Counted from the stretch's first letter, positions 1 to 6,815 are shown. The stretch is DNA of 10,472 bases from Flavobacteriaceae bacterium (GCA_002713495.1 PATA01000017.1:26976-37447); one strand, 5' to 3'. Notes: generated by a model not told the origin, from the letters alone. Program-made: numbers and translations.

Positions 1-668
1 TAATTGATGACTTTATTAATTTAAAAGATTTTGCACCAACATTTTTAGAAATAGCTAACATTGAAATCCCCAATGAAATGAATTCAAATAGCTTTTTAGA
101 TTTATTAGTTTCTAAAAAAGAGGGAAAGATTTCTAATCAAAGAAACTCTGTAATTATGGGTAGGGAACGTCATGCATTTGTTAGACAAGGGGGTAAAGGT
201 TATCCTGGAAGAGCAATTCGAACAGAAGAATTTTTATACATAAGAAACTATAAACCAGAGCGATGGCCAGCAGGAGACCCCCCTTTATATGGTGATGTTG
301 ACTCACATATGCTTCAATATGATGCTCCAACAAAAGTCAATATTCTTAAAAGAAAGCTTTTAAATGATTCTGATAAGTTCTTTGATTTAGCTTTTTCAAA
401 AAGACCAAAAGAAGAACTTTTCGATTTAAAAAATGATCCATATCAACTTAATAATTTATCTAATGATAAAAGATATTTATCAATTAAAAAGAATTTATCT
501 GATGCTTTAACTGCATATCTTAAAACTTCTGGAGATCCAAGAGAAAATGGAATTGAATACGATTGGGACAGTGCATACTATTTTGAAGAAAATGACAAAA
601 AGCCGAGGCCTTCTGAAAAATATATTGATTTTCTTGATCTAAAATCGGAATATGATTATTTAAAATAA
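1..668 (+). CDS. Sulfatase, C-terminal part (S1 family, heparan-N-sulfatase-like)
   Basis: The reading frame is open from the left edge (first full codon at base 3) to TAA at 666-668, giving about 221 residues. The true start lies upstream, and the internal ATG at 78 is not the start. The stretch DFAPTFLEIANIEIP, just before that ATG, is the usual S1-sulfatase motif that follows the catalytic core. It is followed by GRERHAFVRQGG..GYPGRAIRTEEFLYIRNY and KPERWPAGDP, then RPKEELFDLKNDPYQLNNL, the standard C-terminal subdomain signature. Together these resemble the heparan-N-sulfatase (sulfamidase)-like branch. Such enzymes hydrolyse sulfate esters or sulfamates on glycans, usually in the periplasm. 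The formylglycine motif (C/S-x-P-x-R) and most metal ligands are outside the window, so activity cannot be judged. The family call is firm and the substrate is inference. It converges on the minus-strand membrane gene that ends at 777. Confidence 0.93.
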   Translation, partial: IDDFINLKDFAPTFLEIANIEIPNEMNSNSFLDLLVSKKEGKISNQRNSVIMGRERHAFVRQGGKGYPGRAIRTEEFLYIRNYKPERWPAGDPPLYGDVDSHMLQYDAPTKVNILKRKLLNDSDKFFDLAFSKRPKEELFDLKNDPYQLNNLSNDKRYLSIKKNLSDALTAYLKTSGDPRENGIEYDWDSAYYFEENDKKPRPSEKYIDFLDLKSEYDYLK

Positions 669-760
669 AATTAATTTTTTAATAATACCATATTTTTTTT
701 TGAAACCTTAATTACAAATGAAACACCCACATAATCCGATAATGATATGTTCCTTTTATT

Positions 761-784
761 TTTATTTCGAATAAATTTATTTGG
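761..784 (+). terminator. Weak AT-rich hairpin after the sulfatase gene
   Basis: TTTATT (761-766) and AATAAA (770-775) can pair around a 3-nt loop and are followed by TTTATTT. It lies between the convergent sulfatase and small membrane genes, where a terminator is expected. It has no GC in the stem, so it would be weak and may be chance in AT-rich DNA. Confidence 0.22.
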
Positions 785-1007
785 AAGATTTTTTTTCTTT
801 GTTATCCTTTTGAATCATAATGGCTATATAAGTAATATACAAAAAGAAAAAAAAGATCAACGTATCAATTGAGTCAGGAATATTAATTATTGGCTGTTCT
901 AAATATATATCTGAATATATAGTAAAAATTATGTACGCGAGTGTTGAAAAATATAATATCGTAGACAACTTAGTATTAGTTCTTAAATACTTTTCTAATG
1001 AATTCAT
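777..1007 (-). CDS. Small two-helix membrane protein, unknown
   Basis: 76 aa with an ATG start at 1005-1007 and a TAA stop. Two hydrophobic segments are visible, about residues 14-31 and 48-66 (the second contains IFFFFLYITYIAIM), separated by a short polar linker. The protein ends in a Lys-rich tail (QKDNKEKKSSK). By the positive-inside rule both termini are probably cytoplasmic. It is the last gene of the minus-strand block and sits 60 bp below the DUF6150-like gene, so co-transcription is possible. I do not recognise a family. It has no signal peptide, cysteine or catalytic motif. It could be an orphan, but the clean helix-linker-helix-basic tail pattern favours a real gene. Confidence 0.6.
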   Translation of the reverse strand: MNSLEKYLRTNTKLSTILYFSTLAYIIFTIYSDIYLEQPIINIPDSIDTLIFFFFLYITYIAIMIQKDNKEKKSSK

Positions 1008-1067
1008 TGTGTAATTTTTTTGATTTTTTCAAGTTAATAATTTTAAATGAAAGCTTAACTTCAATCT

Positions 1068-1397
1068 TTAGTAGAGAAGATGCTTTTTGGAATTAGAATT
1101 CCAGCCACTTTGGGACTTGTATTCAACAAAAAATATTTTTAAGTCACTTTGTGAGGGATAATCAACAAAAAATATTTTTTTGTCTGCTTGCGAGGGGTAA
1201 TCGACAAAATACCATAGTCCTTCATTTCTTTTTGCCTGAGAAAAATAATCCAATGTAAAAACTTTGAGATCTGCCTGAGATTTATAATCTACTACATACA
1301 CTTTTATATCAGCCTGAGATGCATACTCTACAGAAAATATTTTTTGAGAAAAGCAAACTATTGGAAATAATACCATGAAAAAAACTTGTATTTTCAT
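1068..1397 (-). CDS. Secreted six-repeat protein, DUF6150-like
   Basis: 109 aa. Residues 1-17 form a signal peptide (MKIQVFFMVLFPIVCFS, cleavage before Gln18). The mature part consists of six short repeats of the form K-[IV]-[FY]-x-[VL]-[DE]-Y-x-SQ-[AS]-[DKG], whose SQ pairs fall at residues 27, 40, 53, 69, 82 and 95. The spacing is 13, 13, 16, 13, 13, so a 3-residue insertion (RNEGLW region) sits exactly in the middle. A short tail (WNSNSKKHLLY) ends the protein. I recall this repeat as the family named DUF6150, known from many Bacteroidota proteins and without an established function. Alternating hydrophobic residues suggest one beta strand per repeat. It starts 12 bp below the ChbG-type deacetylase stop, so the two are probably co-transcribed. 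The repeat is directly visible; the family name is from memory. Confidence 0.82.
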   Translation of the reverse strand: MKIQVFFMVLFPIVCFSQKIFSVEYASQADIKVYVVDYKSQADLKVFTLDYFSQAKRNEGLWYFVDYPSQADKKIFFVDYPSQSDLKIFFVEYKSQSGWNSNSKKHLLY

Positions 1398-1409
1398 TAA
1401 ATAATTAAT

Positions 1410-2252
1410 TTATTTTTTTTGAAGTATTGGACTTTTCCAATTTATTAGTTCAATATTTCTTTTTTCCAATTTTTCTTTACAAGAGCTACTAAGAAAATAT
1501 TCGGAATCCTCTTTTCGCCACTTGGCTCCAAAATTTGGGTGATCAATAGTTATTTGATTCATTTCATCACTAGCTAATGCAGGGTGAATTAATAAAATAG
1601 AAATACCATTAGGTAAATTATCTATGACGTTGTCATAATAACTTGCAAGCCCACCATTTTCAAACTCGTTCATTGATGCCATATAAATTGATTCAAAACA
1701 TTCATTATCTGGAATTTTAAAAGCTGATCCATCCTGTCCTGTATAGCTTACTAAGGTTCTACTTAATAATATAGGAAGGTTGAAATCATTCCCTAATTGT
1801 TGATAAACATCTATAAGATCCTGACGCATTCCCAAAGTATAACTGTGAGAATCAAGATGACTGGGTTTTAATCCAAGACTTAATGCGGTTTTAATTTGAT
1901 TTTTTAATTCGAAATAAACATCATCAACTTTTGCTAAGTCCTTTACATTTTTTTTATTTGGATGAAAATAACCGTTTTTATTTACCAAAGAAGGGATTTT
2001 TTTTGGATCAGAACAAGGCTTAAAAGGATATGTTTTCCATTCTCCAGTTAAAGTTAAATGAATTCCATAATCTATATCTGGGTTTTGTAAACAAAAGTTT
2101 GCCATTTCATAAAACCAAGGACACGGAACCATTAAACTAGTTGAAGATATTGAACCATTAACCATCCCAAGCTGAGTGGCTTTATTTTGTGACCATGATA
2201 AACCTGCATCGTCTGCATGGATCATCAAATATTTTTTTTCTGCTTGAATCAA
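1410..2252 (-). CDS. ChbG/HpnK (YdjC) family carbohydrate deacetylase
   Basis: 280 aa. Members remove N-acetyl groups from amino sugars, for example diacetylchitobiose for ChbG and an acetylglucosaminyl hopanoid for HpnK, using one divalent metal. Family marks are HADDAGLS (12-19; Asp14/Asp15), SLMVPCPWF (39-47), GIHLTLTGEW (63-72; His65), HLDSH (132-136) and LLIHPA (220-225; His223). Asp15, His65 and His132/His136 are the expected metal and catalytic residues. No signal peptide is visible, so it is cytoplasmic. The start is TTG (2250-2252), which overlaps the TGA of the preceding gene as TTGA, with AAAGAG just upstream. The only nearby ATG (2223-2225, Met10) would cut the first beta strand (KYLMIHADD), so TTG is preferred. 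It is probably translationally coupled to the 63-aa membrane protein. The family is firm; the substrate is unknown. Confidence 0.93.
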   Translation of the reverse strand: MIQAEKKYLMIHADDAGLSWSQNKATQLGMVNGSISSTSLMVPCPWFYEMANFCLQNPDIDYGIHLTLTGEWKTYPFKPCSDPKKIPSLVNKNGYFHPNKKNVKDLAKVDDVYFELKNQIKTALSLGLKPSHLDSHSYTLGMRQDLIDVYQQLGNDFNLPILLSRTLVSYTGQDGSAFKIPDNECFESIYMASMNEFENGGLASYYDNVIDNLPNGISILLIHPALASDEMNQITIDHPNFGAKWRKEDSEYFLSSSCKEKLEKRNIELINWKSPILQKK

Positions 2253-2440
2253 CTCTTTTTTTTGTTTTTAAATAGTTTAATCCAATTATCAATACTAATT
2301 GAAAAGGCTAAAAAAATATATACAATACCTTCAAGTATTTCCACATCTTTAATAATTATATAAATTCCAAAAGACGATAATAATATTGAAAGAATAATTG
2401 ATATTCTTGATAACCATTCTATAGATTCAATTTTTTTCAT
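2249..2440 (-). CDS. Small two-helix membrane protein, unknown
   Basis: 63 aa, ATG start at 2438-2440. Two hydrophobic stretches (about 12-30 and 36-52) are joined by a short acidic turn (KDVEILEG), followed by a basic tail (KLFKNKKKS), which predicts both ends in the cytoplasm. Its TGA (2249-2251) overlaps the TTG start of the deacetylase gene. It begins 6 bp after the stop of the 84-aa gene. This tight packing on both sides is the main evidence that it is translated. I recognise no family. Its likely role is as a membrane companion in the same transcript; a link to deacetylation is not shown. Confidence 0.68.
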   Translation of the reverse strand: MKKIESIEWLSRISIILSILLSSFGIYIIIKDVEILEGIVYIFLAFSISIDNWIKLFKNKKKS

Positions 2441-2446
2441 ATAATT

Positions 2447-2701
2447 TCAATTATAATTTAAGTATATCAGAAATAAAAAAAGATAAATTATAAGGTATAT
2501 TCTATAATATTTTCTAATTCTTATATATTGATTGTTTTCAGGATATAAATTTGAAAATAGTCCAATAATTTCTTTTCTAAAAAGAGGTTTAATATTTATC
2601 TTCCAATCATTTGTATCATAAACTATTTTTCTGAACTTACTTCTAAAGTAGGTACTTGGAATACCCCAAATAAATAAAATTATAAGTAAAACCTTTTTCA
2701 A
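2447..2701 (-). CDS. Small membrane protein with N- and C-terminal helices, TTG start
   Basis: 84 aa with a TTG start (2699-2701). An in-frame TAA lies four codons upstream and there is no ATG between, so TTG is the best start. Residues 3-18 (KVLLIILFIWGIPSTY) form one hydrophobic helix and 66-82 (YRIYLIIYLFLFLIYLN) a second. The 45-residue middle is basic and aromatic (FRSKFRKIVYDTNDWKINIKPLF..). The first helix lacks a cleavage site, so it is probably an anchor. It is followed after 6 bp by the 63-aa membrane gene, and the lipoprotein gene ends 43 bp upstream of it. The middle part looks conserved in style, but I cannot name a family. The function is unknown. Confidence 0.65.
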   Translation of the reverse strand: MKKVLLIILFIWGIPSTYFRSKFRKIVYDTNDWKINIKPLFRKEIIGLFSNLYPENNQYIRIRKYYRIYLIIYLFLFLIYLNYN

Positions 2702-2744
2702 TATAAAATTTTAAATTAATTTTTGGAATATCAATTTAATAAAA

Positions 2745-3218
2745 TTATTCGACCTTCATACCTTTAAGCTTGTATACATTACCTACATCTCCATTGTTGC
2801 TTTTTAAAATCGTAGTATTTCCTTCAATAGAATTTTCACCTGTAAATCTAAATTGAATAAGAGACTCAATATTATTTTTTAAGTCCACATTTACAAATGA
2901 TATAAGTCCATTTTGAACATTAAAATTTCTTACAAAAGATCCATAAAACTGCTCTTGACGATAAAACCAAACTATTCTTGCTTGAACTTTTAACTTTCTT
3001 TTACTCACAGTTAAATTAGCTCCGAAATCATTTTGATATTGGCCTAAAGCTGGAATATCAAGAAAAAATTCATACTTTCCATAATATGCTGAGTTTTCAT
3101 CATCAGAGTTCGAATTGACATCTAACTCGGAATCAACGTTGGAACTGGTAACTAGCTTGAAAGATGAACATGACATAAAAAGCATACTGAAAAAAATTAG
3201 TTGTAATTTATATTGCAT
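2745..3218 (-). CDS. Lipoprotein, beta-rich, unknown
   Basis: 157 aa from the ATG at 3216-3218. The frame stays open up to an ATG at 3284, but that start would put 22 polar residues before the signal peptide. From the inner ATG the protein begins MQYKLQLIFFSMLFMSC, a normal lipoprotein signal with lipobox FMSC and lipidated Cys17. A low-complexity Ser/Asn/Asp linker follows (about 24-43). Then comes a region of alternating hydrophobic residues (KYEFFLDIPALGQY, ANLTVSKRKLKVQARIVWFY, LIQFRFTGENSIEGNTTI), which suggests a beta sandwich or barrel facing the periplasm. I recognise no family. It is divergent from the S9 peptidase gene and is the first gene of the minus-strand block. No clear TAnnTTTG box was seen in its upstream region on this strand. 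Confidence 0.78.
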   Translation of the reverse strand: MQYKLQLIFFSMLFMSCSSFKLVTSSNVDSELDVNSNSDDENSAYYGKYEFFLDIPALGQYQNDFGANLTVSKRKLKVQARIVWFYRQEQFYGSFVRNFNVQNGLISFVNVDLKNNIESLIQFRFTGENSIEGNTTILKSNNGDVGNVYKLKGMKVE

Positions 3219-3327
3219 GATTAAATGGTAATAGTTTTTCAATGTAGAACTTTTACTTGTTTTTTGCAAGAAACGTTTATTCAAATTCTAGTTCTATTAC
3301 ATTTAGTCAAACTGAATAATTTATTTA

Positions 3328-3335
3328 TACTTTTG
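3328..3335 (+). promoter_or_regulatory. Bacteroidota-type -7 box for the S9 peptidase gene
   Basis: TACTTTTG matches the Bacteroidota -7 consensus TAnnTTTG exactly, 23 bp before the ATG at 3359. The -33 element is poor: only TTTA at 3302-3305 sits at a suitable distance. The exact match and its position immediately upstream of the only plus-strand start support it. Confidence 0.5.
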
Positions 3336-3358
3336 AAAGTAAATTAAAAAATTATTAA

Positions 3359-5392
3359 ATGTATAAATTTTTACTTCATAGATGCCTTGTTGTTATTTTT
3401 TTTTCATGTCTCTCCGTATTTGCTCAAAACAAACTTGAATTAGAAGATATTTTCTCAATTCAGTATGCAAATGAAATTGAAATATCTCCTAATGGAAATC
3501 TTATTGTTTATAGAAAGATGTATTTTGACATAATGGAAGATAGAACTGCTGGATCTTTATGGATAATGAATTCAGATGGTAGTGGAAATCAAAAACTCAC
3601 CACACTCGATCAAGATGAATATAGTCCCAAGTGGTCCCCTAGCGGGGATCGCATTACTTTTGTTAGTAAAGGTAAAAATGGGCCTGAAATTTTTGTTTAT
3701 TGGTTAAACAGCAGAAATTTTGCTCGTTTAACTCAGCTCAAGGAAAGTCCATCTTCAATCACTTGGTCTAATAACGAAAAATATATTGCTTTTAGTATGT
3801 TTGTGGCTTCAGATCCACCCATAATTGCTGAAATACCGAAAAAACCAGAAGGTGCTAATTGGGCAAAAGAACCACGAATAACAGACCGTTTAAACCATGA
3901 ATCGGATGGGATTGGATATATTCCCACGGGCTTTAACCATTTATTTATTATGAGTTCTGATGGTGGTTCCATTGACCAAATTACCAAAGGAGATTATGAC
4001 CATAAAGGGAAAATAAGTTGGTCTATTGATGACAAAAAATTATTTTTTTCAGCTAACAGACAACCTAATTGGGAATATGACTTTAGAAATAGCGAAATTT
4101 ATAGTATAAATATATCAGATAAAAAAATTAGCTCTCTCACCAAAAGAGATGGGCCAGACTTTTCACCGACTCTATCTCCTGATGGAAAAGTTATCGCTTA
4201 TTTAGGGTTTGATGATAAAAGAGAGGCATATCAAAATACTCAGCTTTATATAATGGATATAAGTGGAAAAAATAAAACTTTATTAAGTCAAAAACTTGAT
4301 GCAAGCATTTCAGATATTAACTGGGACAGCAAGGGTAAAAATCTGTTCTTTTCATATGATCATGAAGGAAATGGGAAAATTGCTAAAATTGATTTACAAG
4401 GCAATATCTATAATATCGCTGATAATCGGGGTGGAACAACCCTCGGAAGACCATATAGTAGTGGCTCATTCAGTATATCCAAAAATAAAATAGCCTATAA
4501 TTACACTCGTCCAAATCATCCAGCTGATATTGCGACTGTAAATTTAGATGGTAAAAACTGGAAGCGATTAACTAATCTTAATAAAACCCTTTTTGATAAA
4601 AAAAAACCAGGAAAAGTTGAGGAAATTTGGTATCAATCTAGTATTGATGGGAAAAAAATACATGGATGGATTGTTTATCCACCAGATTATTCGTCAGATA
4701 ATAAATATCCTTTCATGGTAGAAAATCATGGTGGACCAATATTGAACTACGGCGATCGATTTTCGTTCGAAATACAACTATATGCCTCAGCAGGATATAT
4801 TGTTTTTTATCCTAATCCAAGAGGAAGTACAAGTTATGGTGAAAATTTTGCTAATCTTTTATTAAATAATTATCCTGGAGAGGACTACCAAGATGTTATG
4901 GATGGAGTAAACAAATGTATTGAAAAAGGAATTGCATCTGAAGACAATCTATTTGTTGCAGGTGGAAGTGCGGGTGGAATAATGTCAGCATGGATGATTG
5001 GAAAAAATAATCGTTTTGAAGCTGCTGTTGTAGTAAAACCAGTGATGAACTGGACCTCCAAATTATTAGTTGCTGACAATTACTATGGATATGCAAATTC
5101 AAGATATCCTGGGCAAGTATGGGAAAACCCTATGAACTACTGGAAATTCTCACCGATCTCACTTGTGGGAAATGTAAATACACCTACTTTGGTAATGGTG
5201 GGTATGAACGACTTAAGAACCCCTCCCAGTGAGGCAAAACAACTTTACCATGGGTTAAAACTCAGAAAAATTCCTACAGTTTTAGTTGAAATTCCTGAGG
5301 CTACCCATAGTATCGCCAACAGACCCAGTAACTTAATGACAAAAATTGCACATACAATTGCTTGGTTTGACAAGTACAAGAAAATGGAATAA
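3359..5392 (+). CDS. Secreted S9 family peptidase (prolyl oligopeptidase type)
   Basis: 677 aa, full length for secreted bacterial S9 enzymes of the acylaminoacyl-peptidase/DPP-like type. Residues 1-22 are a signal peptide (..FFSCLSVFA, cleavage before Gln23). Residues of about 30-410 carry TolB/PD40 beta-propeller repeats: SPNG (43-46), SPSGDRITFVS (93-103) and SPDG (273-276). The alpha/beta hydrolase domain follows, with HGGP (457-460, oxyanion loop), NPRGSTSYGENF and GGSAGG (535-540). The catalytic triad reads Ser537, Asp618 (GMNDLRTPP) and His650 (EATHS), all present. It should cleave peptides in the periplasm, with the propeller limiting access to short substrates. It is divergent from a lipoprotein gene and converges, 14 bp apart, on a Kazal-type inhibitor lipoprotein. 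A -7 box lies at 3328-3335. The family is certain; cleavage specificity cannot be read from the sequence. Confidence 0.96.
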   Translation: MYKFLLHRCLVVIFFSCLSVFAQNKLELEDIFSIQYANEIEISPNGNLIVYRKMYFDIMEDRTAGSLWIMNSDGSGNQKLTTLDQDEYSPKWSPSGDRITFVSKGKNGPEIFVYWLNSRNFARLTQLKESPSSITWSNNEKYIAFSMFVASDPPIIAEIPKKPEGANWAKEPRITDRLNHESDGIGYIPTGFNHLFIMSSDGGSIDQITKGDYDHKGKISWSIDDKKLFFSANRQPNWEYDFRNSEIYSINISDKKISSLTKRDGPDFSPTLSPDGKVIAYLGFDDKREAYQNTQLYIMDISGKNKTLLSQKLDASISDINWDSKGKNLFFSYDHEGNGKIAKIDLQGNIYNIADNRGGTTLGRPYSSGSFSISKNKIAYNYTRPNHPADIATVNLDGKNWKRLTNLNKTLFDKKKPGKVEEIWYQSSIDGKKIHGWIVYPPDYSSDNKYPFMVENHGGPILNYGDRFSFEIQLYASAGYIVFYPNPRGSTSYGENFANLLLNNYPGEDYQDVMDGVNKCIEKGIASEDNLFVAGGSAGGIMSAWMIGKNNRFEAAVVVKPVMNWTSKLLVADNYYGYANSRYPGQVWENPMNYWKFSPISLVGNVNTPTLVMVGMNDLRTPPSEAKQLYHGLKLRKIPTVLVEIPEATHSIANRPSNLMTKIAHTIAWFDKYKKME

Positions 5393-5413
5393 ATAAAGCC
5401 ATAATTTTATTTA
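5390..5413. terminator. AT-only inverted repeat between two convergent stops
   Basis: TAAATAAA (5390-5397) pairs with TTTATTTA (5406-5413) around a 9-nt loop. The repeat overlaps the stop codons of both the S9 peptidase and the Kazal lipoprotein genes. The position suits a bidirectional terminator, but the stem has no GC pair and may be chance. Confidence 0.25.
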
Positions 5414-5625
5414 CATTCACCAGTTGCATATGTTTGGATTCCCCATGCGCTAGCCTCACACTGGTTTGAATAGGTTTTATTATTACATCCACAAACTGGT
5501 GTGTAATCTGCTGTACAAAATATTTCTCCTCTATTTTCACTTTCTCTGCATGTTATAATTTCGTTCTTATTGCTACAATTCAGAAAAAAAAGTAATGAAA
5601 TAAAAAAGAATTTTTTCATTTTCAT
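5407..5625 (-). CDS. Kazal-type protease inhibitor lipoprotein
   Basis: 72 aa. A short lipoprotein signal (MKMKKFFFISLLFFLNC) ends in lipobox FLNC with lipidated Cys17. The start may be Met1 or Met3. The rest is one Kazal domain: C37-x7-C45 (CTADYTPVC), C45-x10-C56 (with GCNNKTYSNQ) and C71 near the end (ATGEC). The DYTPVCG..KTYSNQCEA signature is unmistakable. Cys26 serves as the first cysteine. Cys47 sits in GCN and the usual fifth cysteine after C56 is absent, a variant I know from bacterial Kazal domains. By the classical Kazal layout the P1 residue is two after C37, giving Ala39, which would favour elastase- or subtilisin-like targets (inference). It is tethered to the cell envelope, converges on the S9 peptidase gene, and has a probable promoter at 5678-5711 with an inverted repeat in its leader. 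Defence against foreign proteases is a plausible role. Confidence 0.9.
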   Translation of the reverse strand: MKMKKFFFISLLFFLNCSNKNEIITCRESENRGEIFCTADYTPVCGCNNKTYSNQCEASAWGIQTYATGECK

Positions 5626-5645
5626 AAGCTTTTGGATGAAATTAG

Positions 5646-5665
5646 ATGCATAATTATTTATGCAT
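5646..5665. repeat. Perfect 8-bp inverted repeat in the Kazal gene leader
   Basis: ATGCATAA (5646-5653) and TTATGCAT (5658-5665) are exact reverse complements around a 4-nt spacer. Placed against the proposed minus-strand promoter, the repeat falls roughly 7 to 27 bases after the transcription start and about 20 bases before the ATG. It could be an operator for a dimeric regulator or an RNA hairpin in the leader. The match is directly visible; the role is inference. Confidence 0.55.
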
Positions 5666-5677
5666 AGAATAAAACTA

Positions 5678-5711
5678 CAAAATTAAAATATGTCATTTAT
5701 AAACATCCAAA
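5678..5711 (-). promoter_or_regulatory. Bacteroidota-type promoter of the Kazal lipoprotein gene
   Basis: Read on the minus strand, TTTG (5711-5708) is followed after 22 bp by TAATTTTG (5685-5678). This is an exact match to the -33 TTTG and -7 TAnnTTTG elements of the Bacteroidota primary sigma factor, with spacing inside the usual 17-23 range. It lies 52 bp upstream of the gene's ATG. Confidence 0.6.
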
Positions 5712-5972
5712 ATTTCTAATACAATGGCTATATAAGACGACCTAAGATAAGGCCTATTGTTAAAATTTTTAACCAAAAGATATTACAATAAAAAACTTAT
5801 TAATTTACAGATGGCAGAAGCCGAATATTCAATTAGTGTAAAAATTAAAATCATATTTAAAATTTGATTTTGGTTTTTTTAGGCTTAACTATAGATTTAT
5901 AAAGACAAAGTAAAAATAAGATGTAATTTTTTTAATCATTTCATTACTTTTAGTTATAATTGATAATCTCAA

Positions 5973-6785
5973 ATGAAAAAAATCTCCTACATTGAAAAAC
6001 TCAATTTAAAGTCTAGATTAGTTGAATTAATAATTTTATTTTTTGCTATCACCCTAGGTTTTATAGTTGATAATTATAGAGAAAGTTTATCTGAAAAAAG
6101 TAATGCGAAAGAACTTTTATCTTCAATGTCTACTGATCTAAAAGAAGATCTTGTAAGGTTTGAAACCTTTTCAAATATTAGAAAAAATTTAATTAATAGT
6201 GTTAATGATTTTATTGTCGATGTTGAAAAAAGAGGCTTGTTAAAAGATGATTTATATCAACAACAGTTATTTTCATTAGCTATTTTTAACTGGACTTATT
6301 TCAAGCCTAATAAGGCTAATATTGAACAAGTAATTAGCTCGGGTGCTCTTAGATATCTTGGAAATGATGAATTGATCAATCAAATTGGTGTTTTAGAAGC
6401 CCAAAATATTTCCTTAAATGATAGGCAAGAGAGAGAGCAAGAATTCTTCCTAAATTATTTACAACCGCTAATGCACAAGTACTATAATTTTAAATGGTTG
6501 AATTCAAATTATGTTAGAAAATGGGAGAGTTTTGATGAAGCATCTCAAAAATTATCAGAAGTCAACGTAGAGAATACAGATTATATGCTATGGGAAAATT
6601 CAATTGATTTAAAAATCAAAATTATAAATCTATTTGAGAATTATGTATTTATACTTAGATCAAGTTATTTAGTAACTTATGCCGGGTATCTTGGTGAAAT
6701 TAATAATACTATCAAGATAATAGATTCTAATTTAGAGCCAGAAAAATTGAGTATTAATTCAAAAGAAGCTTCTGAAAATCAATAG
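5973..6785 (+). CDS. Membrane-anchored protein, DUF6090-like
   Basis: 270 aa. One transmembrane helix near the N-terminus (about 17-32, LVELIILFFAITLGFI) is followed by DNYRESLSEKSNAKELLSSMSTDLKEDL and a long helical region. This order (helix, D/N-N-x-R/E junction, then E-x-LL-x-x-L-x-x-DL) matches what I know of the DUF6090 family of flavobacterial membrane proteins. Those proteins also share a later SSG-x-L-x-x-[IL]-x-x-x-[ED]-L element, here ISSGALRYLGNDELINQI (about 121-139). The body is rich in Glu, Lys, Asn and Leu, with no cysteine or catalytic pattern, and probably lies in the periplasm as a helical bundle. It is the first gene of a plus-strand cluster running to 7584, with 30 bp to the next gene. 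The function of the family is not established. The family link is from pattern memory and is moderate. Confidence 0.8.
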   Translation: MKKISYIEKLNLKSRLVELIILFFAITLGFIVDNYRESLSEKSNAKELLSSMSTDLKEDLVRFETFSNIRKNLINSVNDFIVDVEKRGLLKDDLYQQQLFSLAIFNWTYFKPNKANIEQVISSGALRYLGNDELINQIGVLEAQNISLNDRQEREQEFFLNYLQPLMHKYYNFKWLNSNYVRKWESFDEASQKLSEVNVENTDYMLWENSIDLKIKIINLFENYVFILRSSYLVTYAGYLGEINNTIKIIDSNLEPEKLSINSKEASENQ

Positions 6786-6815
6786 GCTGGTTAAAATAAT
6801 TAAATTTGTAAATAA

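Larger units (their letters stand above)
5626..5972. other. 347-bp intergenic region, no convincing gene
   Basis: This gap lies between the divergent Kazal lipoprotein (minus) and the DUF6090-like gene (plus). The left part holds the Kazal promoter and the ATGCATAA inverted repeat described separately. A second imperfect palindrome, GTTAAAA-T-TTTTAAC, lies near 5759-5773. A T-run follows at about 5872. Upstream of the 5973 gene, TACTTTTA (5945-5952) is one base off the TAnnTTTG -7 box. The only ATG-started frame with a coding look is 18 codons long and is rejected below. I see no tRNA cloverleaf or known riboswitch core. Confidence 0.6.

Noticed and set aside
1..3218. A polysaccharide utilisation locus built from the sulfatase and deacetylase
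   Set aside because: The two genes are on opposite strands in separate transcripts, and no SusC/SusD pair, glycoside hydrolase or regulator is in view. It remains possible outside the window.
3219..3284. 22-residue N-terminal extension of the lipoprotein gene at 2745-3218, starting at the ATG at 3282-3284
   Set aside because: It would place polar residues (NKRFLQKTSKSSTLKNYYHLI) before an otherwise normal lipoprotein signal. The inner ATG gives a standard signal peptide with a lipobox.
3733..3987. 84-aa open frame on the minus strand inside the S9 peptidase gene
   Set aside because: It lies wholly antisense to a full-length, well-supported enzyme and shows no signal, motif or upstream start context of its own.
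4296..4493. 65-aa plus-strand frame inside the propeller region of the S9 peptidase
   Set aside because: It is an out-of-frame shadow of the peptidase coding sequence with no recognisable pattern.
4885..5102. Two overlapping minus-strand frames inside the catalytic domain of the S9 peptidase
   Set aside because: They overlap each other and the conserved GGSAGG region in antisense; their composition is that of a shadow frame.
5301..5540. 79-aa minus-strand frame spanning the ends of the S9 peptidase and Kazal genes
   Set aside because: It overlaps two clearly coding genes in other frames and has no domain pattern.
5811..5867. 18-codon plus-strand frame (MAEAEYSISVKIKIIFKI)
   Set aside because: It is too short to judge, has no clear promoter or conserved neighbour, and could arise by chance. 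Noted only because the sequence looks mildly amphipathic.
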